Positions 1 to 12,824 are shown, counted from the stretch's first letter. The stretch is DNA of 64,000 bases from Glandiceps talaboti (GCF_964340395.1 NW_027554299.1:1-64000); one strand, 5' to 3'. The notes: generated by a model not told the origin, from the letters alone. Numbers and translations are program-made.

Positions 1-157
1 ACCTGTCCAAACCGGTCCACAACCATTGCAAACAAGACAAAATAGGTCAAAACCTGTCCATACCGGTTTTAAACCAGTCAAATCCGATCATAATTAGTTA
101 AAACATAAACAATACTGTCAAAACCCGACCAAACCGCAAACCGGTCGACACCTGTCC

Positions 158-178
158 AAACCTGTTCTGTACAGGTTT
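158..178. repeat. Landmark hairpin (first of 27 copies)
   Basis: Perfect inverted repeat with 8-bp arms AAACCTGT and ACAGGTTT around a 5-nt loop TCTGT; it contains the palindrome CTGTACAG. It lies in a landmark segment that recurs once per higher-order unit, between a stretch that breaks the decamer pattern (TAATTAGTTAAAACATAAAC) and the CCAAGGCGG marker. Other copies start at 1770, 5060, 6790, 7775, 9156, 12932 (different context), 13448, 14535, 15150, 16256, 19054, 23097, 28231, 33376, 34174, 35261, 35876, 36982, 39780, 43823, 48957, 54838, 55636, 56466, 56546 and 57293. A function is not known. Confidence 0.8.
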
Positions 179-2386
179 AAATGAGTCAAAACCTGTGCAA
201 ACCTGTCCAAACGGTCCAAACCGGTCGAAAACCTATCCAAGGCGGACCAAAACTGGTGAAAATGAGTCAATACCGGTCAAAACCTTCCAAATTGGTTATA
301 AACAGGTGAAAAAAAATCGAAACTGGTCAAAACCTGTCAAAACTGGTTCAAACCTGTCGAAATCTATCGAAACCAGTCCAAAACTGGTGAAAACAAGTCA
401 AAACTGATCAAAACCAGTCAACACCGGTTTAAAACCGATCAAAACTGGTCAAAACCTGTCGCAAACCGGTTTAAAACCAGTGAAAACTGGTCAAAATCTG
501 TGCAAAACCTGTCAAACCGGTCCAAACCGGTCAAAAATAGTTGCAAACAACTCAAAACCCGCCAAAACCGATCAAAACTTGTCAAAACCTGTCCAAACCT
601 TTCAAAACCTGTCCAAACCGGTCGAAAACCCATCCAAACTGGTCCAAAACCAGTGCAAACAAGTCAAAACTGATCAAAACCAGTCAACACCGGTTTAAAA
701 CCGATCAAAACTGATCAAAACTGGTCAAAACCTGTCGCAAACCGGTTTAAACCTATCCAAACCTGTCCAAAATAGGTGCAAACAACTCAAAACCCGTCAA
801 AACCTGTCCAAACCTGTCAAAAGCGGTCCAAACCGGTCCAAAACCTATCCAAACCAGTCCAAAACCAGTGCAAACAAGTCAAAACTGATCAAAACCAGTC
901 AACACCGGTTTAAAACCGGTCAAAACTGATCAAAACTGGTCAAAACCTGTCAAAACCAGTTCAAACCTGTCGAAACCTATCGAAACCAGTCCAAAACTGG
1001 TGCAAACAAGTCAAAACCGATCAAAACCAGTCAACACAGGTTTAAAACCGGTCAAAACTGATCAAAACTGGTCAAAACCTGTCAAAACCTTTCAAAACCG
1101 GTCCAAACCGGTCGACAACCAAGTGAAAACTGGTCAAAACTGGTCCAAACCTGTCCAAAACCTGTCAAAACTGGTCTAAATGGGTCGTAAAACTGGTCTA
1201 AATGGGTCGTTAAACTGTCAAAACTGGTCAAAACTGGTCAAAACCAGTCAAAACCTGTCCAAGACCATTCAAAACCAGTCAAAACCTGTCCAAACCTATC
1301 CAAAACCATTTTTAAACCAGTTAAAACTGAGTCAAAACTGGTCAAATCCGGTCCAAAACCAATGCAAGCAAGTCAAAATCGATCAAAACCTGTGCAAACC
1401 TGTGCAAACCTGTCCAAAACAATTCCAAACCAATCAAAACCTTTCCGAACCAGTCCATACCCGATGTAAATGAGTCAAAACAAGTCAAAACCAGTCAACA
1501 CTGGTTTTAAACCGGTCAAAACAGATCAAAACTGGTCAAAACCTGTGCAAACATATCAAAACCGGTCCAAAACCTGTCCAAACCGGTCCAAACCTGTCCA
1601 AAACCATTCCAAACCGGTCACAACCTGTCCAAACCTATGCAAACAAGACAAAAAAGGTCAAAACCTGTCCATACCGGTTTTAAACCAGTCAAATCCGATC
1701 ATAATTAGTTAAAACATAAACAATACTGTCAAAACCCGACAAAAACCGCAAACCGGTCGACACCTGTCCAAACCTGTTCTGTACAGGTTTAAATGAGTCA
1801 AAACCTGTGCAAACCTGTCCAAACGGCCCAAACCGGTCGAAAACCTATCCAAGGCGGACCAAAACTGGTGAAAATGAGTCAATATCTGTCAAAACCTTCC
1901 AAATTGGTTATAAACAGGTGAAAACAGATCAAAACTGGTCAAAACCTGTCAAAACAGGTTCAAACCTGTCGAAACCTATCGAAACCATTCCAAAACTGGT
2001 GAAAACAAGTCAAAACCGATCAAAACCAGTCAACACCGGTTTAAAACCGGTCAAACCTGATCAAAACTGGTCAAAACCTGTCGCAAACCAGTTTAAAACC
2101 AGTGAAAACTGGTCAAAACCTGTGCAAACCTGTCAAACCGGTCCAAACCGGTCAAAAATAGGTGCAAACAACTCAAAACACGTCAGAACCGATCAAAACT
2201 TGTCAAAACCTGTCCAAACCTTTCAAAACCGGTCGAAAACCAATCCAAACTGGTCCAAAACCAGTGCAAACAAGTCAAAACTGATCAAAACCAGTCAACA
2301 CCGGTTTAAAACCGATCAAAACTGATCAAAACTGGTCAAAACCTGTCGCAAACCGGTTTAAAACCAGTTAAAACTGGTCAAAACCT

Positions 2387-3937
2387 GTGCAAACAGGTCA
2401 AACCTCTCCAAACCGGTCAAAAACCTATCCAAACCTGTCAAAAATAGGTGCTAACAACTCAAAACCCGTCAGAACCGATCAAAACTTGTCAAAACCTGTC
2501 CAAACCTTTCAAAACCGGTCGAAAACCCATCCAAACTGGTCCAAAACCAGTGCAAACAAGTCAAAACTGATCAAAACCAGTCAACACCGGTTTAAAACCG
2601 ATCAAAACTGATCAAAACTGGTCAAAACCTGTCGTAAACCGGTTTAAAACCAGTGAAAACTGGTCAAAACCTGTGCAAACAGGTCAAACCGCTCCAAACC
2701 GGTCAAAAACCTATCCAAACCTGTCCAAAATAGGTGCAAACAAATCAAAACCCGTCAAAACGAGTCAAAACTTGTCAAAACCTGTCCAAACCTGTCAAAA
2801 CCGGTCCAAACCGGTCCAAAACCTATCCAAAACGGTCCAAAACCAGTGCAAAGAAGTCAAAACTGATCAAAACCAGTCAACACCGGTTTAAAACCGGTCA
2901 AAACTGATCAAAACTGGTCAAAACCGGTTTAAAACGGTTAAACCCTGTCGAAACCTATCGAAACCAGTCCAAAACTGGTGCAAACAAGTCAAAACCGATC
3001 AAAACCAGTCAACACAGGTTTAAAACCGGTCAAAACTGATCAAAACTGGTCAAAACCTGTCGCAAACCGGTTTAAAACCAGTGAAAACTGGTCAAAACCT
3101 GTGCAAACCTGTCAAACCGGTCCAAACCGGTCAAAAATAGGTGCAAACAACTCAAAACACGTCAGAACCGATCAAAACTTGTCAAAACCTGTCCAAACCT
3201 TTCAAAACCGGTCGAAAACCAATCCAAACTGGTCCAAAACCAGTGCAAACAAGTCAAAACTGATCAAAACCAGTCAACACCGGTTTAAAACCGATCAAAA
3301 CTGATCAAAACTGGTCAAAACCTGTCGCAAACCGGTTTAAAACCAGTTAAAACTGGTCAAAACCTGTGCAAACAGGTCAAACCTCTCCAAACCGGTCAAA
3401 AACCTATCCAAACCTGTCAAAAATAGGTGCTAACAACTCAAAACCCGTCAGAACCGATCAAAACTTGTCAAAACCTGTCCAAACCTTTCAAAACCGGTCG
3501 AAAACCCATCCAAACTGGTCCAAAACCAGTGCAAACAAGTCAAAACTGATCAAAACCAGTCAACACCGGTTTAAAACCGATCAAAACTGATCAAAACTGG
3601 TCAAAACCTGTCGCAAACCGGTTTAAAACCAGTTAAAACTGGTCAAAACCTGTGCAAACAGGTCAAACCTCTCCAAACCGGTCAAAAACCTATCCAAACC
3701 TGTCAAAAATAGGTGCTAACAACTCAAAACCCGTCAGAACCGATCAAAACTTGTCAAAACCTGTCCAAACCTTTCAAAACCGGTCGAAAACCCATCCAAA
3801 CTGGTCCAAAACCAGTGCAAACAAGTCAAAACTGATCAAAACCAGTCAACACCGGTTTAAAACCGATCAAAACTGATCAAAACTGGTCAAAACCTGTCGC
3901 AAACCGGTTTAAAACCAGTGAAAACTGGTCAAAACCT
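2387..3937 (+). repeat. 286-bp tandem subrepeats within the decamer array
   Basis: Units of 286 bp begin at 2387, 3366 and 3652 and share the rare variant GGTGCTAACAACTC (elsewhere GGTGCAAACAACTC). Each is followed by a variant last unit (2673 and 3938). The larger block containing them is itself duplicated: offset 979 bp for the left part and 1,265 bp for the right part, the difference being exactly one 286-bp unit. This pattern points to copy-number change by unequal exchange or slippage of whole units. Confidence 0.85.
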
Positions 3938-6900
3938 GTGCAAACAGGTCAAACCGCTCCAAACCGGTCAAAAACCTATCCAAACCTGTCCAAAATAGGT
4001 GCAAACAAATCAAAACCCGTCAAAACGAGTCAAAACTTGTCAAAACCTGTCCAAACCTGTCAAAACCGGTCCAAACCGGTCCAAAACCTATCCAAAACGG
4101 TCCAAAACCAGTGCAAAGAAGTCAAAACTGATCAAAACCATTGAACACCGGTTTAAAACCGGTCAAAACTGATCAAAACTGGTCAAAACCGGTTTAAAAC
4201 GGTTAAACCCTGTCGAAACCTATCGAAACCAGTCCAAAACTGGTGCAAACAAGTCAAAACCGATCAAAACCAGTCAACACAGGTTTAAAACCGGTCAAAA
4301 CTGATCAAAACTGGTCAAAACCTGTCGCAAACCGGTTTAAAACCAGTGAAAACTGGTCAAAACCTGTGCAAACCTGTCAAACCGGTCCAAACCGGTCAAA
4401 AATAGGTGCAAACAACTCAAAACCCGTCAAAACCCATCAAAACTTGTCAAAACCTGTCAAAACCTGTCAAAACTGGTCTAAATGGGTCGAAAAACTGTCA
4501 AAACTGGTCAAAACTGGTCAAAACCAGTCAAAACCTGTCCAAGACCATTCAAAACCAGTCAAAACCTGTCCAAACCTATCCAAAATCATTTTTAAACCAG
4601 TTAAAACTGAGTCAAAACTGGTCAAATCCGGTCCAAAACCAATGCAAGCAAGTCAAAACCGATCAAAACCTGTGCAAACCTGTGCAAACCTGTCCAAAAC
4701 AATTCCAAACCAGTCAAGACCTTTCCGAACCAGTCCATAACCGATGTAAATGAGTCAAAACCAGTCAAAACCAGTCAACACTGGTTTTAAACCGGTCAAA
4801 ACAGATCAAAACTGGTCAAAACCTGTGCAAACATATCAAAACCGGTCCAAAACCTGTCCAAACCGGTCCAAACCTGTCCAAAACCATTCCAAACCGGTCA
4901 CAACCTGTCCAAACTGGTCCAAAACCATTGCAAACAAGACAACAAAGGTCAAAAGCTGTCCATACCGGTTTTAAACCAGTCAAATCCGATCATAATTAGT
5001 TAAAACATAAACAATACTGTCAAAACCCGACCAAACCGCAAACCGGTCGACACCTGTCCAAACCTGTTCTGTACAGGTTTAAATGAGTCAAAACCTGTGC
5101 AAACCTGTCCAAACGGTCCAAACCGGACCAAAACTGATGAAAATGAGTCAATACCGGTCAAAACCTTCCAAATTGGTTATAAACAGGTGAAAACAGATCA
5201 AAACTGGTCAAAACCTGTCAAAACTGGTTCAAACCTGTCAAAACCTATCGAAACCATTCCAAAACTGGTGAAAACAAGTCAAAACCGATCAAAACCAGTC
5301 AACACAGGTTTAAAACCGGTCAAACCTGAACAAAACTGGTCAAAACCTGTCGCAAACCAGTTTAAAACCAGTGAAAACTGGTCAAAACCTGTGCAAACCT
5401 GTCAAACCGGTCCAAACCGGTCAAAAATAGGTGCAAACAACTCAAAACTTGTCAAAACCTGTCCAAACCTTTCAAAACCGGTCGAAAACCCATCCAAACT
5501 GGTCCAAAACCAGTGCAAACAAGTCAAAACTGATCAAAACCAGTCAACACCGGTTTAAAACCGATCAAAACTGATCAAAACTGGTCAAAACCTGTCGCAA
5601 ACCGGTTTAAAACCAGTGAAAACTGGTCAAAACCTGTGCAAACAGGTCAAACCTCTCCAAACCGGTCAAAAACCTATCCAAACCTGTCCAAAATAGGTGC
5701 AAACAACTCAAAACCCGTCAAAACCAGTCAAAACTTGTCAAAACCTGTCCAAACCTGTCCAAACCGGTCCAAAACCTATCCAAACCGGTCCAAAACCAGT
5801 GCAAACAAGTCAAAACTGATCAAAACCAGTCAACACCGGTTTAAAACTGGTCAAAACCTGTCAAAACCGGTTCAAACCTGTCGAAACCTATCGAAACCAG
5901 TCCAAAACTGGTGCAAAACAAGTCAAAACCGATCAGAACCAGTCAACACAGGTTTAAAACCGGTCAAAACTGATCAAAACTGGTCAAAACCTGTCGCAAA
6001 CCGGTTTAAAACCAGTGAAAACTGGTCAAAACCTGTCCAAACCTGTCAAACCGGTCCAAACCGGTCAAAAATAGGTGCAAACAACTTAAAACCCGTCAAA
6101 ACCCATCAAAACTTGTCTAAACCTGTCAAAACCTTTCAAAACCGGTCCAAACCGGTCGAAAACCAAGTGAAAACTGGTCAAAACTGGTCCAAACCTGTCC
6201 AAACCTGTCCAAACTGGTCTAAATGGGTCGGAAAACTGTCAAAACTGGTCAAAACTGGTCAAAACCAGTCAAAACCTGTCCAAGACCATTCAAAACCAGT
6301 CAAAACCTGTCCAAACCTATCCAAAATCATTTTTAAACCAGTTAAAACTGAGTCAAAACTGATCAAATCCGGTCCAAAACCAATGCAAGCAAGTCAAAAC
6401 CGATCAAAACCTGTACAAACCTGTGCAAACCTGTCCAAAACAATTCCAAACCAGTCAAAACCTTTCCGAACCAGTCCATAACCGATGTAAATGAGTCAAA
6501 ACCAGTCAAAACCAGTCAACACTGGTTTTAAACCGGTCAAAACAGATCAAAACTGGTCAAAACCTGTGCAAACATATCAAAACCTGTCCAAAACCTGTCC
6601 AAACCGGTCCAAACCTGTCCAAAACCATTCCAAACCGGTCACAACCTGTCCAAACCTATGCAAACAAGACAAAAAAGGTCAAAACCTGTCCATACCGGTT
6701 TTAAACCAGTCAAATCCGATCATTATTAGTTAAAACATAAACAATACAGTCAAAACCCGACCAAACCGCAAACCGGTCGACACCTGTCCAAACCTGTTCT
6801 GTACAGGTTTAAATAAGTCAAAACCTGTGCAAACCTGTTCAAACGGTCCAAACCGGTCGAAAACCTATCCAAGGCGGACCAAAACTGGTGAAAATGAGTC

Positions 6901-9342
6901 AATACCGGTCAAAACCTTCCAAATTGGTTATATACAGGTGAAAACAGATCAAAACTGGTCAAAACCTGTCAAACCGGTCCAAACCGGTCAAAAATAGGTG
7001 CAAACAACTCAAAACCGATCAAAACCGGTCGAAAACTTGTCAAAACCTGTCAAAACCTTTCAAAACCAGTCAACACTGGTTTTAAACCGGTCAAAACTGA
7101 TCAAAACTGGTCAAAACCTGTGCAAACATATCAAAACCGGTCCAAAACCTGTCAAAACCTGTCCAAACCTGTCAAAACCGGTCCAAAACCCATCCAAACT
7201 GGTCCAAAACCAGTGCAAACAAGTCAAAACTTGTCAAAACCTGTCGCAAACCGGTTTAAAACCAGTGAAAACTGGTCAAAACCTGTGCAAACAGGTCAAA
7301 CCTCTCCAAACCGGTCAAAAACCTATCCAAACCTGTCCAAAATAGGTGCAAACAACTCAAAACCCGTCAAAACCAGTCAAAACTTGTCAATACCTGTCCA
7401 AACCTGTCCAAACCGGTCCAAACCGGTCCAAAACCTATCCAAACCGGTCCAAAACCAGTGCAAACAAGTCAAAACTGATCAAAACCAGTCAACACCGGTT
7501 TTAAACCGGTCAAAACTGATCAAAACTGGTCAAAACCTGTGCAAACATATCAAAAACGGTCCAAAACCTGTCCAAACCGGTCAAAACCTGTCCAAAACCA
7601 TTCCAAACCGGTCACAACCTGTCCAAACCGGTCCAAAACCATTGCAAACAAGACAAAAAAGGTCAAAACCTGTCCATACCGGTTTTAAACCAGTCAAATC
7701 CGATCATAATTAGTTAAAACATAAACAATACAGTCAAAACCCGACAAAAACCGCAAACCTGTCGACACCTGTCCAAACCTGTTCTGTACAGGTTTAAATG
7801 AGTCAAAACCTGTGCAAACCTGTCCAAACGGTCCAAACCGGTCGAAAACCTATCCAAGGCGGTCCAAAACTGGTGAAAATGAGTCAATACCGGTCAAAAC
7901 CTTCCAAATTGGTTATAAACAGGTGAAAACAGATCAAAACTGGTCAAAACCTGTCAAAACTGGTTCAAACCTGTCGAAACCAATCGAAATCATTCCAAAA
8001 CTGGTGAAAACAAGTCAAAACCGATCAAAACCAGTCAACACTGGTTTAAAACCGGTCAAACCTGATCAAAACTGGTCAAAACCTGTCGCAAACCAGTTTA
8101 AAACCAGTGAAAACTGGTCAAAACCTGTGCAAACCTGTCAAACCGGTCCAAACCGGTGAAAAATAGGTGCAAACAACTCAAAACCCGTCAGAACCGATCA
8201 AAACTTGTCAAAACCTGTCCAAACCTTTCAAAACCGGTCGAAAACCCATCCAAACTGGTCCAAAACCAGTGCAAACAAGTCAAAACTGATCAAAACCAGT
8301 CAACACCGGTTTAAAACCGGTCAAAACTGATCAAAACTGGTCAAAACCTGTCGCAAACCGGTTTAAAACAAGTGAAAACTGGTCAAAACCTGTGCAAACC
8401 TGTCAAACCGGTCCAAACCGGTCAAAAATAGGTGCAAACAACTCAAAACCCGTCAAAACAACTCAAAACCAGTCAAAACCCATCAAAACTTGTCAAAACC
8501 TGTCAAAACCTTTCAAAACCGGTCCAAACCGGTCGAAAACCAAGTGAAAACTGGTCAAAACTGGTCCAAACCTGTCCAAACCTGTCAAAACTGGTCTAAA
8601 TGGGTCGAAAAACTGTCAAAACTGGTCAAAACCAGTCAAAACCTGTCCAAGACCATTCAAAACCAGTCAAAACCTGTCCAAACCTATCCAAAACCATTTT
8701 TAAACCAGTTAAAACTGAGTCAAAACTGGTCAAATCCGGTCCAAAACCAATGCAAGCAAGTCAAAACCGATCAAAACCTGTACAAACCTGTGCAAACCTG
8801 TCCAAAACAATTCCAAACCAGTCAAAACCTTTCCGAACCAGTCCAAAACCGATGTAAATGAGTCAAACCAGTCAAAACCAGTCAACACTGGTTTTAAACC
8901 GGTCAAAACAGATCAAAACTGGTCAAAACCTGTGCAAACATATCAAAACCGGTCCAAAACCTGTCCAAACCGATCCAAACCTGTCCAAAACCATTCCAAA
9001 CCGGTCACAACCTGTCCAAACCTATGCAAACAAGACAAAAAAGGTCAAAACCTGTCCATACCGGTTTTAAACCAGTCAAAACCGATCATAATTAGTTAAA
9101 ACATAAACAATACTGTCAAAACCCGACCAAACCGCAAACCGGTCGACACCTGTCCAAACCTGTTCTGTACAGGTTTAAATGAGTCAAAACCTGTGCAAAC
9201 CTGTCCAAACGGTCCAAACGGGTCGAAAACCTATCCAAGGCGGACCAAAACTGGTGAAAATGAGTCAATACCGGTCAAAACCTTCCAAATTGGTTATATA
9301 CAGGTGAAAACAGATCAAAACTGGTCAAAACCTGTCAAAACT

Positions 9343-9356
9343 GGTTCAAACCTGTC
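9343..9356 (+). repeat. Target-site duplication, left copy
   Basis: GGTTCAAACCTGTC immediately before the LINE. The same 14 bp follow the element at 12,825-12,838. The uninterrupted satellite elsewhere reads through this sequence once and then continues GAAACCTATCG, as it does after the right copy. Confidence 0.92.
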
Positions 9357-9427
9357 CAATTATCCAATACTGTACAAGTTTTGATATATTTTGTCTTCTT
9401 GAGACATGGCTTCCATGTAACAAGGAC

Positions 9428-12400
9428 ATGGGTGGGTATTTCCCAAATTACCATATTTATTCTTTTGAAAGAGAGAGAAAGGGTGGTTCAAAAGGTAGAC
9501 CTAGTGGTGGGGTCATTGTTGGAATTTCGAATTGTATTTTGGCAGGTGTTGACTATGTAAATATTTCTATTAGCGATGCTTTATTTTTGCATCTAAAAGC
9601 AAACTACTTTGGATGGGATAAGGATATTTTGTTTGGGGCCTTGTACATTCCACCTGAAGGTTCTTCCGTATACAAGAATGAAAAGAACGGCATTAATGTT
9701 CTTGAAAACGAGTTAATTGATTTGAACTCTAAATATGAAAATGTTGATATTATACTTGTTGGGGATTTTAATGCTAGATGTGCAGAGTTATCTGATTACA
9801 TTCTTGAGGATGATACGAGGTTTCTTCCTGTGGATGATTTTAGTTACGAATGTGATGCTTTTTGTGTTCCACGTCGATCTGAAGACAAAGTCATAAACAA
9901 TTTTGGTAAAAGTTTGATGGCTTTATGCCGCACATTTTCTATACATTTACTTAATGGCAGATCGTGCCAAGATACCAAAGGTTCTTTTACATGTACAGCT
10001 AACCGTGGAAAAAGCGTGGTGGATTACATAATTGCATCATCATCACTTTTTGACTCTTTGTTTCACTTTAAAGTGGCAGATAGAGCCGAATCTGACCACT
10101 TCCCTTTGCAATGTGATCTGAAATGTAATTCATTTAAGAAGGATAAGAGTAGTTTAAAGGTTTGTGAATGGGGGAGATATTGCTGGAAAGATAACAAAAA
10201 AGAAAAATACATCAATAGTTTTGAGGCAGGTGTTGTGCAAGACCTTTTGAACGAATCACATACGTATGTAGGTTTGGATAACACGAAAGCTATAGATACG
10301 GTCATTGATGCGTTTCGCCTTGCTGGCGTTGATATGAAATGTAGGCAAGGTAATATGACGTCAAATTCCCATCGACAGCCTCCATGGTTTGATAATGTAT
10401 GCCAGGAAATGAAAAAGTATATGTACACGAGTCTGAAAGAGTTTAGAAAAAATCGCTCAACGGAATCATTCGACACTTACAGAAAGAATCGCAATAAATT
10501 TAGATCTATTTGTAGAGAAAAGAAGAAAAATTACACGGACATACAGTTTAACAGATATCGCGACAACTGGAGATCTGTGGCTGGGACTGTCGGCATGTGG
10601 TCAGTAATAAAGCGGTATCGCAAAGGTGGTTTTGAAAGTGCGCCAATTTCAGGACAACAGTGGATAGATTACTTTTCCAGGTTGCATAATCCCCAAACTA
10701 TGTCGTTTGGAGACACGTTTGAAGATGTAAATGAGTATAGGCATTTGAATTCCGAATCTGTACAAGTAAATGTAGATCTTTTGAATGCTAGAATTACTGA
10801 TGAGGAAATTTTAACAGCTGTGAGTGAGCTGAAAAAGGGGAAAGCTCCGGGTCCAGATGGTATACCTTCAGAGTTTTATAAATGTACTGTCAACAGGCTA
10901 TTGCCGTTAATGAGTGATTTATTCAACGACATTTTTGAAACTGGAGTCTTTCCTGAGGGGTGGTGTAGAGGGGTTATCATACCACTGTATAAAAAAGGTG
11001 TCAGGTCTGATCCGAATAATTACAGGGGTATAACTTTATTAGATGTGTTTGGGAAAGTGTTCTGTGCCATTTTGAATAAGAGATTGTACGTTTGGGCTGA
11101 AGACATCGGGTCTATCTCCAGTTGTCAGAGTGGTTTTAGAAAGGGTTTCTCTACTATGGATAATATTTTCACACTGTATGCCATAATTCAAAACTATCTG
11201 CGTAGACGTAGGGGTAAATTCTTCTGTTTATTTGTTGATTTCGCTAAGGCTTTCGATTCTGTTAATTACCATTATCTTTTCATTAAACTACAATCAATTG
11301 GTCTTTCGGGTAAAATGTTTAATATCATCAAGTCCATGTACGATGATGTGAAGTCATGTGTTAAATTGGATAGGGGGATTTCAGAGTATTTCAATTGTGG
11401 TATCGGAGTTAGACAAGGAAGCGTACTAAGCCCTGTACTTTTTTCTCTTTTCATCGATGAACTTTACCAAATAATTACAAAAGCAGGATTTAAGGGGGTG
11501 CAGCTTACACAAGACATGTTTGATTTATTTGTCCTGCTTTATGCAGATGATGTTGTGATATTTGCTGACACAGTTGTGGGTTTGCAGCGTTTGATTAACT
11601 GTCTGGGCCAATTCTGTGACAAGTGGAAACTTAAAGCAAACTTTAAGAAAACAAAGGTGGTAACATTTCGAAAGGGAGGTCATAGTTCAAGGAACGAAAA
11701 ATGGCATTTAAATGGTACGAGTATCGAGGTGGTTAGCTACTATAACTATTTAGGACTGTTGTTATCATGTAGAAATAAGTGGTCTAAGGCAGTTAGTAAT
11801 CTAGCTGATCAGGCCCGTAAAGCAATGTTTTCTATATTTAGTTTTGAGCGTAAAGTTGGCGTTATAACCCATGAGGTTTATTTTAAATTGTTTGATAGTC
11901 TAATCTTGCCTATTCTTTTGTATGGTTCTGAGCTTTGGGGATTTCAGCAGTTTATGCAAATTGAAATGGTACAACTTAAATATTGTAAACATTTTCTTGG
12001 AGTGCGACAAAACACTACAAATGAAGCGGTACTTGGGGATTGTGGCAGAACGCCAATTTTTGTAAAATCATTGACGAGATGTATAAAGTACTGGCTACGT
12101 CTTACTGAACTCCCCGATAACAGAGTTGCCAAACATGCTTATAAATTGATGCTGAAAATTGACGAAAGTGGTCACACGTCTTGGGCAACAGAAGTAAAAA
12201 ATATTTTGCAATACTACGGTTTTGGTATAGTTTGGGTGTCACAGGGAGTGGGAGACACTATTTCTTTCGTAACGGAGTTCAGTCAGCGCGTATCCGATAT
12301 TTATAAGCAAAATTGGTTTTCTGATGTTTGCTCCAAGGAGTCTTTAAATACATACTGTAATTTCAAGAGCGTATTAGAACCAGAAAAATATTTGTTGCAG

Positions 12401-12733
12401 CTTTCAGATGTAAGATACAGACATGCATTAGCGAGGATTCGATGTGGGAGTCATAAGTTACGTATACAGGAAGGTCGTCACAGCGGCTTAGATGTTACTG
12501 AGAGAATATGTGAAGTATGTTCAGAGGGTATAGAAGATGAATTTCATTTTCTATTAGTATGCCCTTTGTATCAAACAGTGAGGGAAGCTTTACTACCTCA
12601 GTATTACTGGATATTTCCTACACGTCAAAAGTTTTTCAATTTAATGAATGTGCAGTCTGCAATATTACTAAGAAACCTTGGTAAATTTATATACAAAGCA
12701 ATGTACTTAAGAGAGGAATTCTATTCCAGCTAA
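9428..12733 (+). CDS. LINE endonuclease/reverse transcriptase (5'-truncated ORF)
   Basis: Retrotransposon polyprotein that nicks target DNA and reverse-transcribes the element's RNA. The first ATG gives 1,101 residues, but the frame is open upstream to the insertion edge (about 9,359) and encodes the endonuclease ETW motif at 9,401-9,409. So this ATG is not the original start. Endonuclease-exonuclease-phosphatase domain: GDFNAR at residues 112-117, VDYII at 198-202, SDH at 222-224. Reverse transcriptase: GKAPGPDGIPSEFY at about 471-484, VDFAKAFD at 603-610, RQGSVLSPVLF at 662-672, catalytic YADD at 705-708. C-terminal zinc-knuckle-like motif C1028-x2-C1031-x8-H1040-x4-C1045. There is no internal stop or frameshift, so the insertion is young, but the missing N-terminus (including the first endonuclease motif) makes it non-autonomous. 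Clade uncertain. Confidence 0.9.
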   Translation: MGGYFPNYHIYSFERERKGGSKGRPSGGVIVGISNCILAGVDYVNISISDALFLHLKANYFGWDKDILFGALYIPPEGSSVYKNEKNGINVLENELIDLNSKYENVDIILVGDFNARCAELSDYILEDDTRFLPVDDFSYECDAFCVPRRSEDKVINNFGKSLMALCRTFSIHLLNGRSCQDTKGSFTCTANRGKSVVDYIIASSSLFDSLFHFKVADRAESDHFPLQCDLKCNSFKKDKSSLKVCEWGRYCWKDNKKEKYINSFEAGVVQDLLNESHTYVGLDNTKAIDTVIDAFRLAGVDMKCRQGNMTSNSHRQPPWFDNVCQEMKKYMYTSLKEFRKNRSTESFDTYRKNRNKFRSICREKKKNYTDIQFNRYRDNWRSVAGTVGMWSVIKRYRKGGFESAPISGQQWIDYFSRLHNPQTMSFGDTFEDVNEYRHLNSESVQVNVDLLNARITDEEILTAVSELKKGKAPGPDGIPSEFYKCTVNRLLPLMSDLFNDIFETGVFPEGWCRGVIIPLYKKGVRSDPNNYRGITLLDVFGKVFCAILNKRLYVWAEDIGSISSCQSGFRKGFSTMDNIFTLYAIIQNYLRRRRGKFFCLFVDFAKAFDSVNYHYLFIKLQSIGLSGKMFNIIKSMYDDVKSCVKLDRGISEYFNCGIGVRQGSVLSPVLFSLFIDELYQIITKAGFKGVQLTQDMFDLFVLLYADDVVIFADTVVGLQRLINCLGQFCDKWKLKANFKKTKVVTFRKGGHSSRNEKWHLNGTSIEVVSYYNYLGLLLSCRNKWSKAVSNLADQARKAMFSIFSFERKVGVITHEVYFKLFDSLILPILLYGSELWGFQQFMQIEMVQLKYCKHFLGVRQNTTNEAVLGDCGRTPIFVKSLTRCIKYWLRLTELPDNRVAKHAYKLMLKIDESGHTSWATEVKNILQYYGFGIVWVSQGVGDTISFVTEFSQRVSDIYKQNWFSDVCSKESLNTYCNFKSVLEPEKYLLQLSDVRYRHALARIRCGSHKLRIQEGRHSGLDVTERICEVCSEGIEDEFHFLLVCPLYQTVREALLPQYYWIFPTRQKFFNLMNVQSAILLRNLGKFIYKAMYLREEFYSS

Positions 12734-12804
12734 TGTCATTACACTCTTTCTGCTTGATGTATTATATTATTTTTTGGTCACGTAGGCCTGTGGCCTGTAG
12801 TGAT

Positions 12805-12810
12805 AATAAA
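12805..12810 (+). promoter_or_regulatory. Polyadenylation signal of the LINE
   Basis: AATAAA about 14 bp before the element's 3' edge and 72 bp after the ORF stop. It is followed directly by CATATCAATGTAAA and then the right target-site duplication; there is no long poly(A). Confidence 0.7.
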
Positions 12811-12824
12811 CATATCAATGTAAA

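Larger units (their letters stand above)
1..9356 (+). repeat. Decamer satellite array, block 1
   Basis: Tandem array of a ~10-bp unit with consensus AAAAC(C/T)NGTC; common variants are AAAACCTGTC, AAAACCGGTC, AAAACTGGTC, AAAACTGATC and AAACCGGTCC. The register stays at 10 bp because variants such as GTGCAAAC replace GTCAAAAC by substitution; occasional 11-bp steps occur at CGGTTTAAAAC. Higher-order structure is visible: a landmark containing CCAAGGCGG recurs at 241, 1853, 6873, 7858 and 9239, and is partly deleted near 5120. Within 2,387-3,937 there are near-identical 286-bp tandem units. The plus strand is A/C-rich. No gene is seen. The array is cut by the window's left edge, and its right edge is the LINE insertion. 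Confidence 0.95.
9357..12824 (+). mobile_element. 5'-truncated non-LTR retrotransposon (LINE) inserted in the satellite
   Basis: Non-satellite DNA of 3,468 bp bounded exactly by a 14-bp direct repeat. It encodes the greater part of an endonuclease/reverse transcriptase protein, followed by about 90 bp of 3' UTR with an AATAAA signal and no long A tail. The reading frame is open at the left edge (codons for D-I-F-C-L-L-E-T-W-L precede the first ATG), so the 5' end was lost within the endonuclease domain. That fits incomplete target-primed reverse transcription. Clade is not assigned with confidence: the endonuclease is of the apurinic type, and the C-terminus has a C-x2-C-x8-H-x4-C knuckle. 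Confidence 0.93.

Noticed and set aside
158-178. Landmark hairpin as a glucocorticoid-type receptor element (contains TGTTCT)
   Set aside because: Only one half-site is present. The partner at the required 3-bp spacing does not match the AGAACA-n3-TGTTCT pattern.
195-9384. Dozens of plus-strand reading frames of 60-281 codons in the decamer satellite (for example 5,636-6,481), repeated through 57,644
   Set aside because: They are overlapping in several frames, begin at arbitrary ATGs in the repeat, encode the same 10-residue cycle and change length with each satellite variant. No domain or start context supports a gene.
10063-10476. Minus-strand frames inside the first LINE (also 11,272-11,454 and 11,944-12,132)
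   Set aside because: They lie opposite the well-supported reverse transcriptase ORF and have no recognisable motifs.
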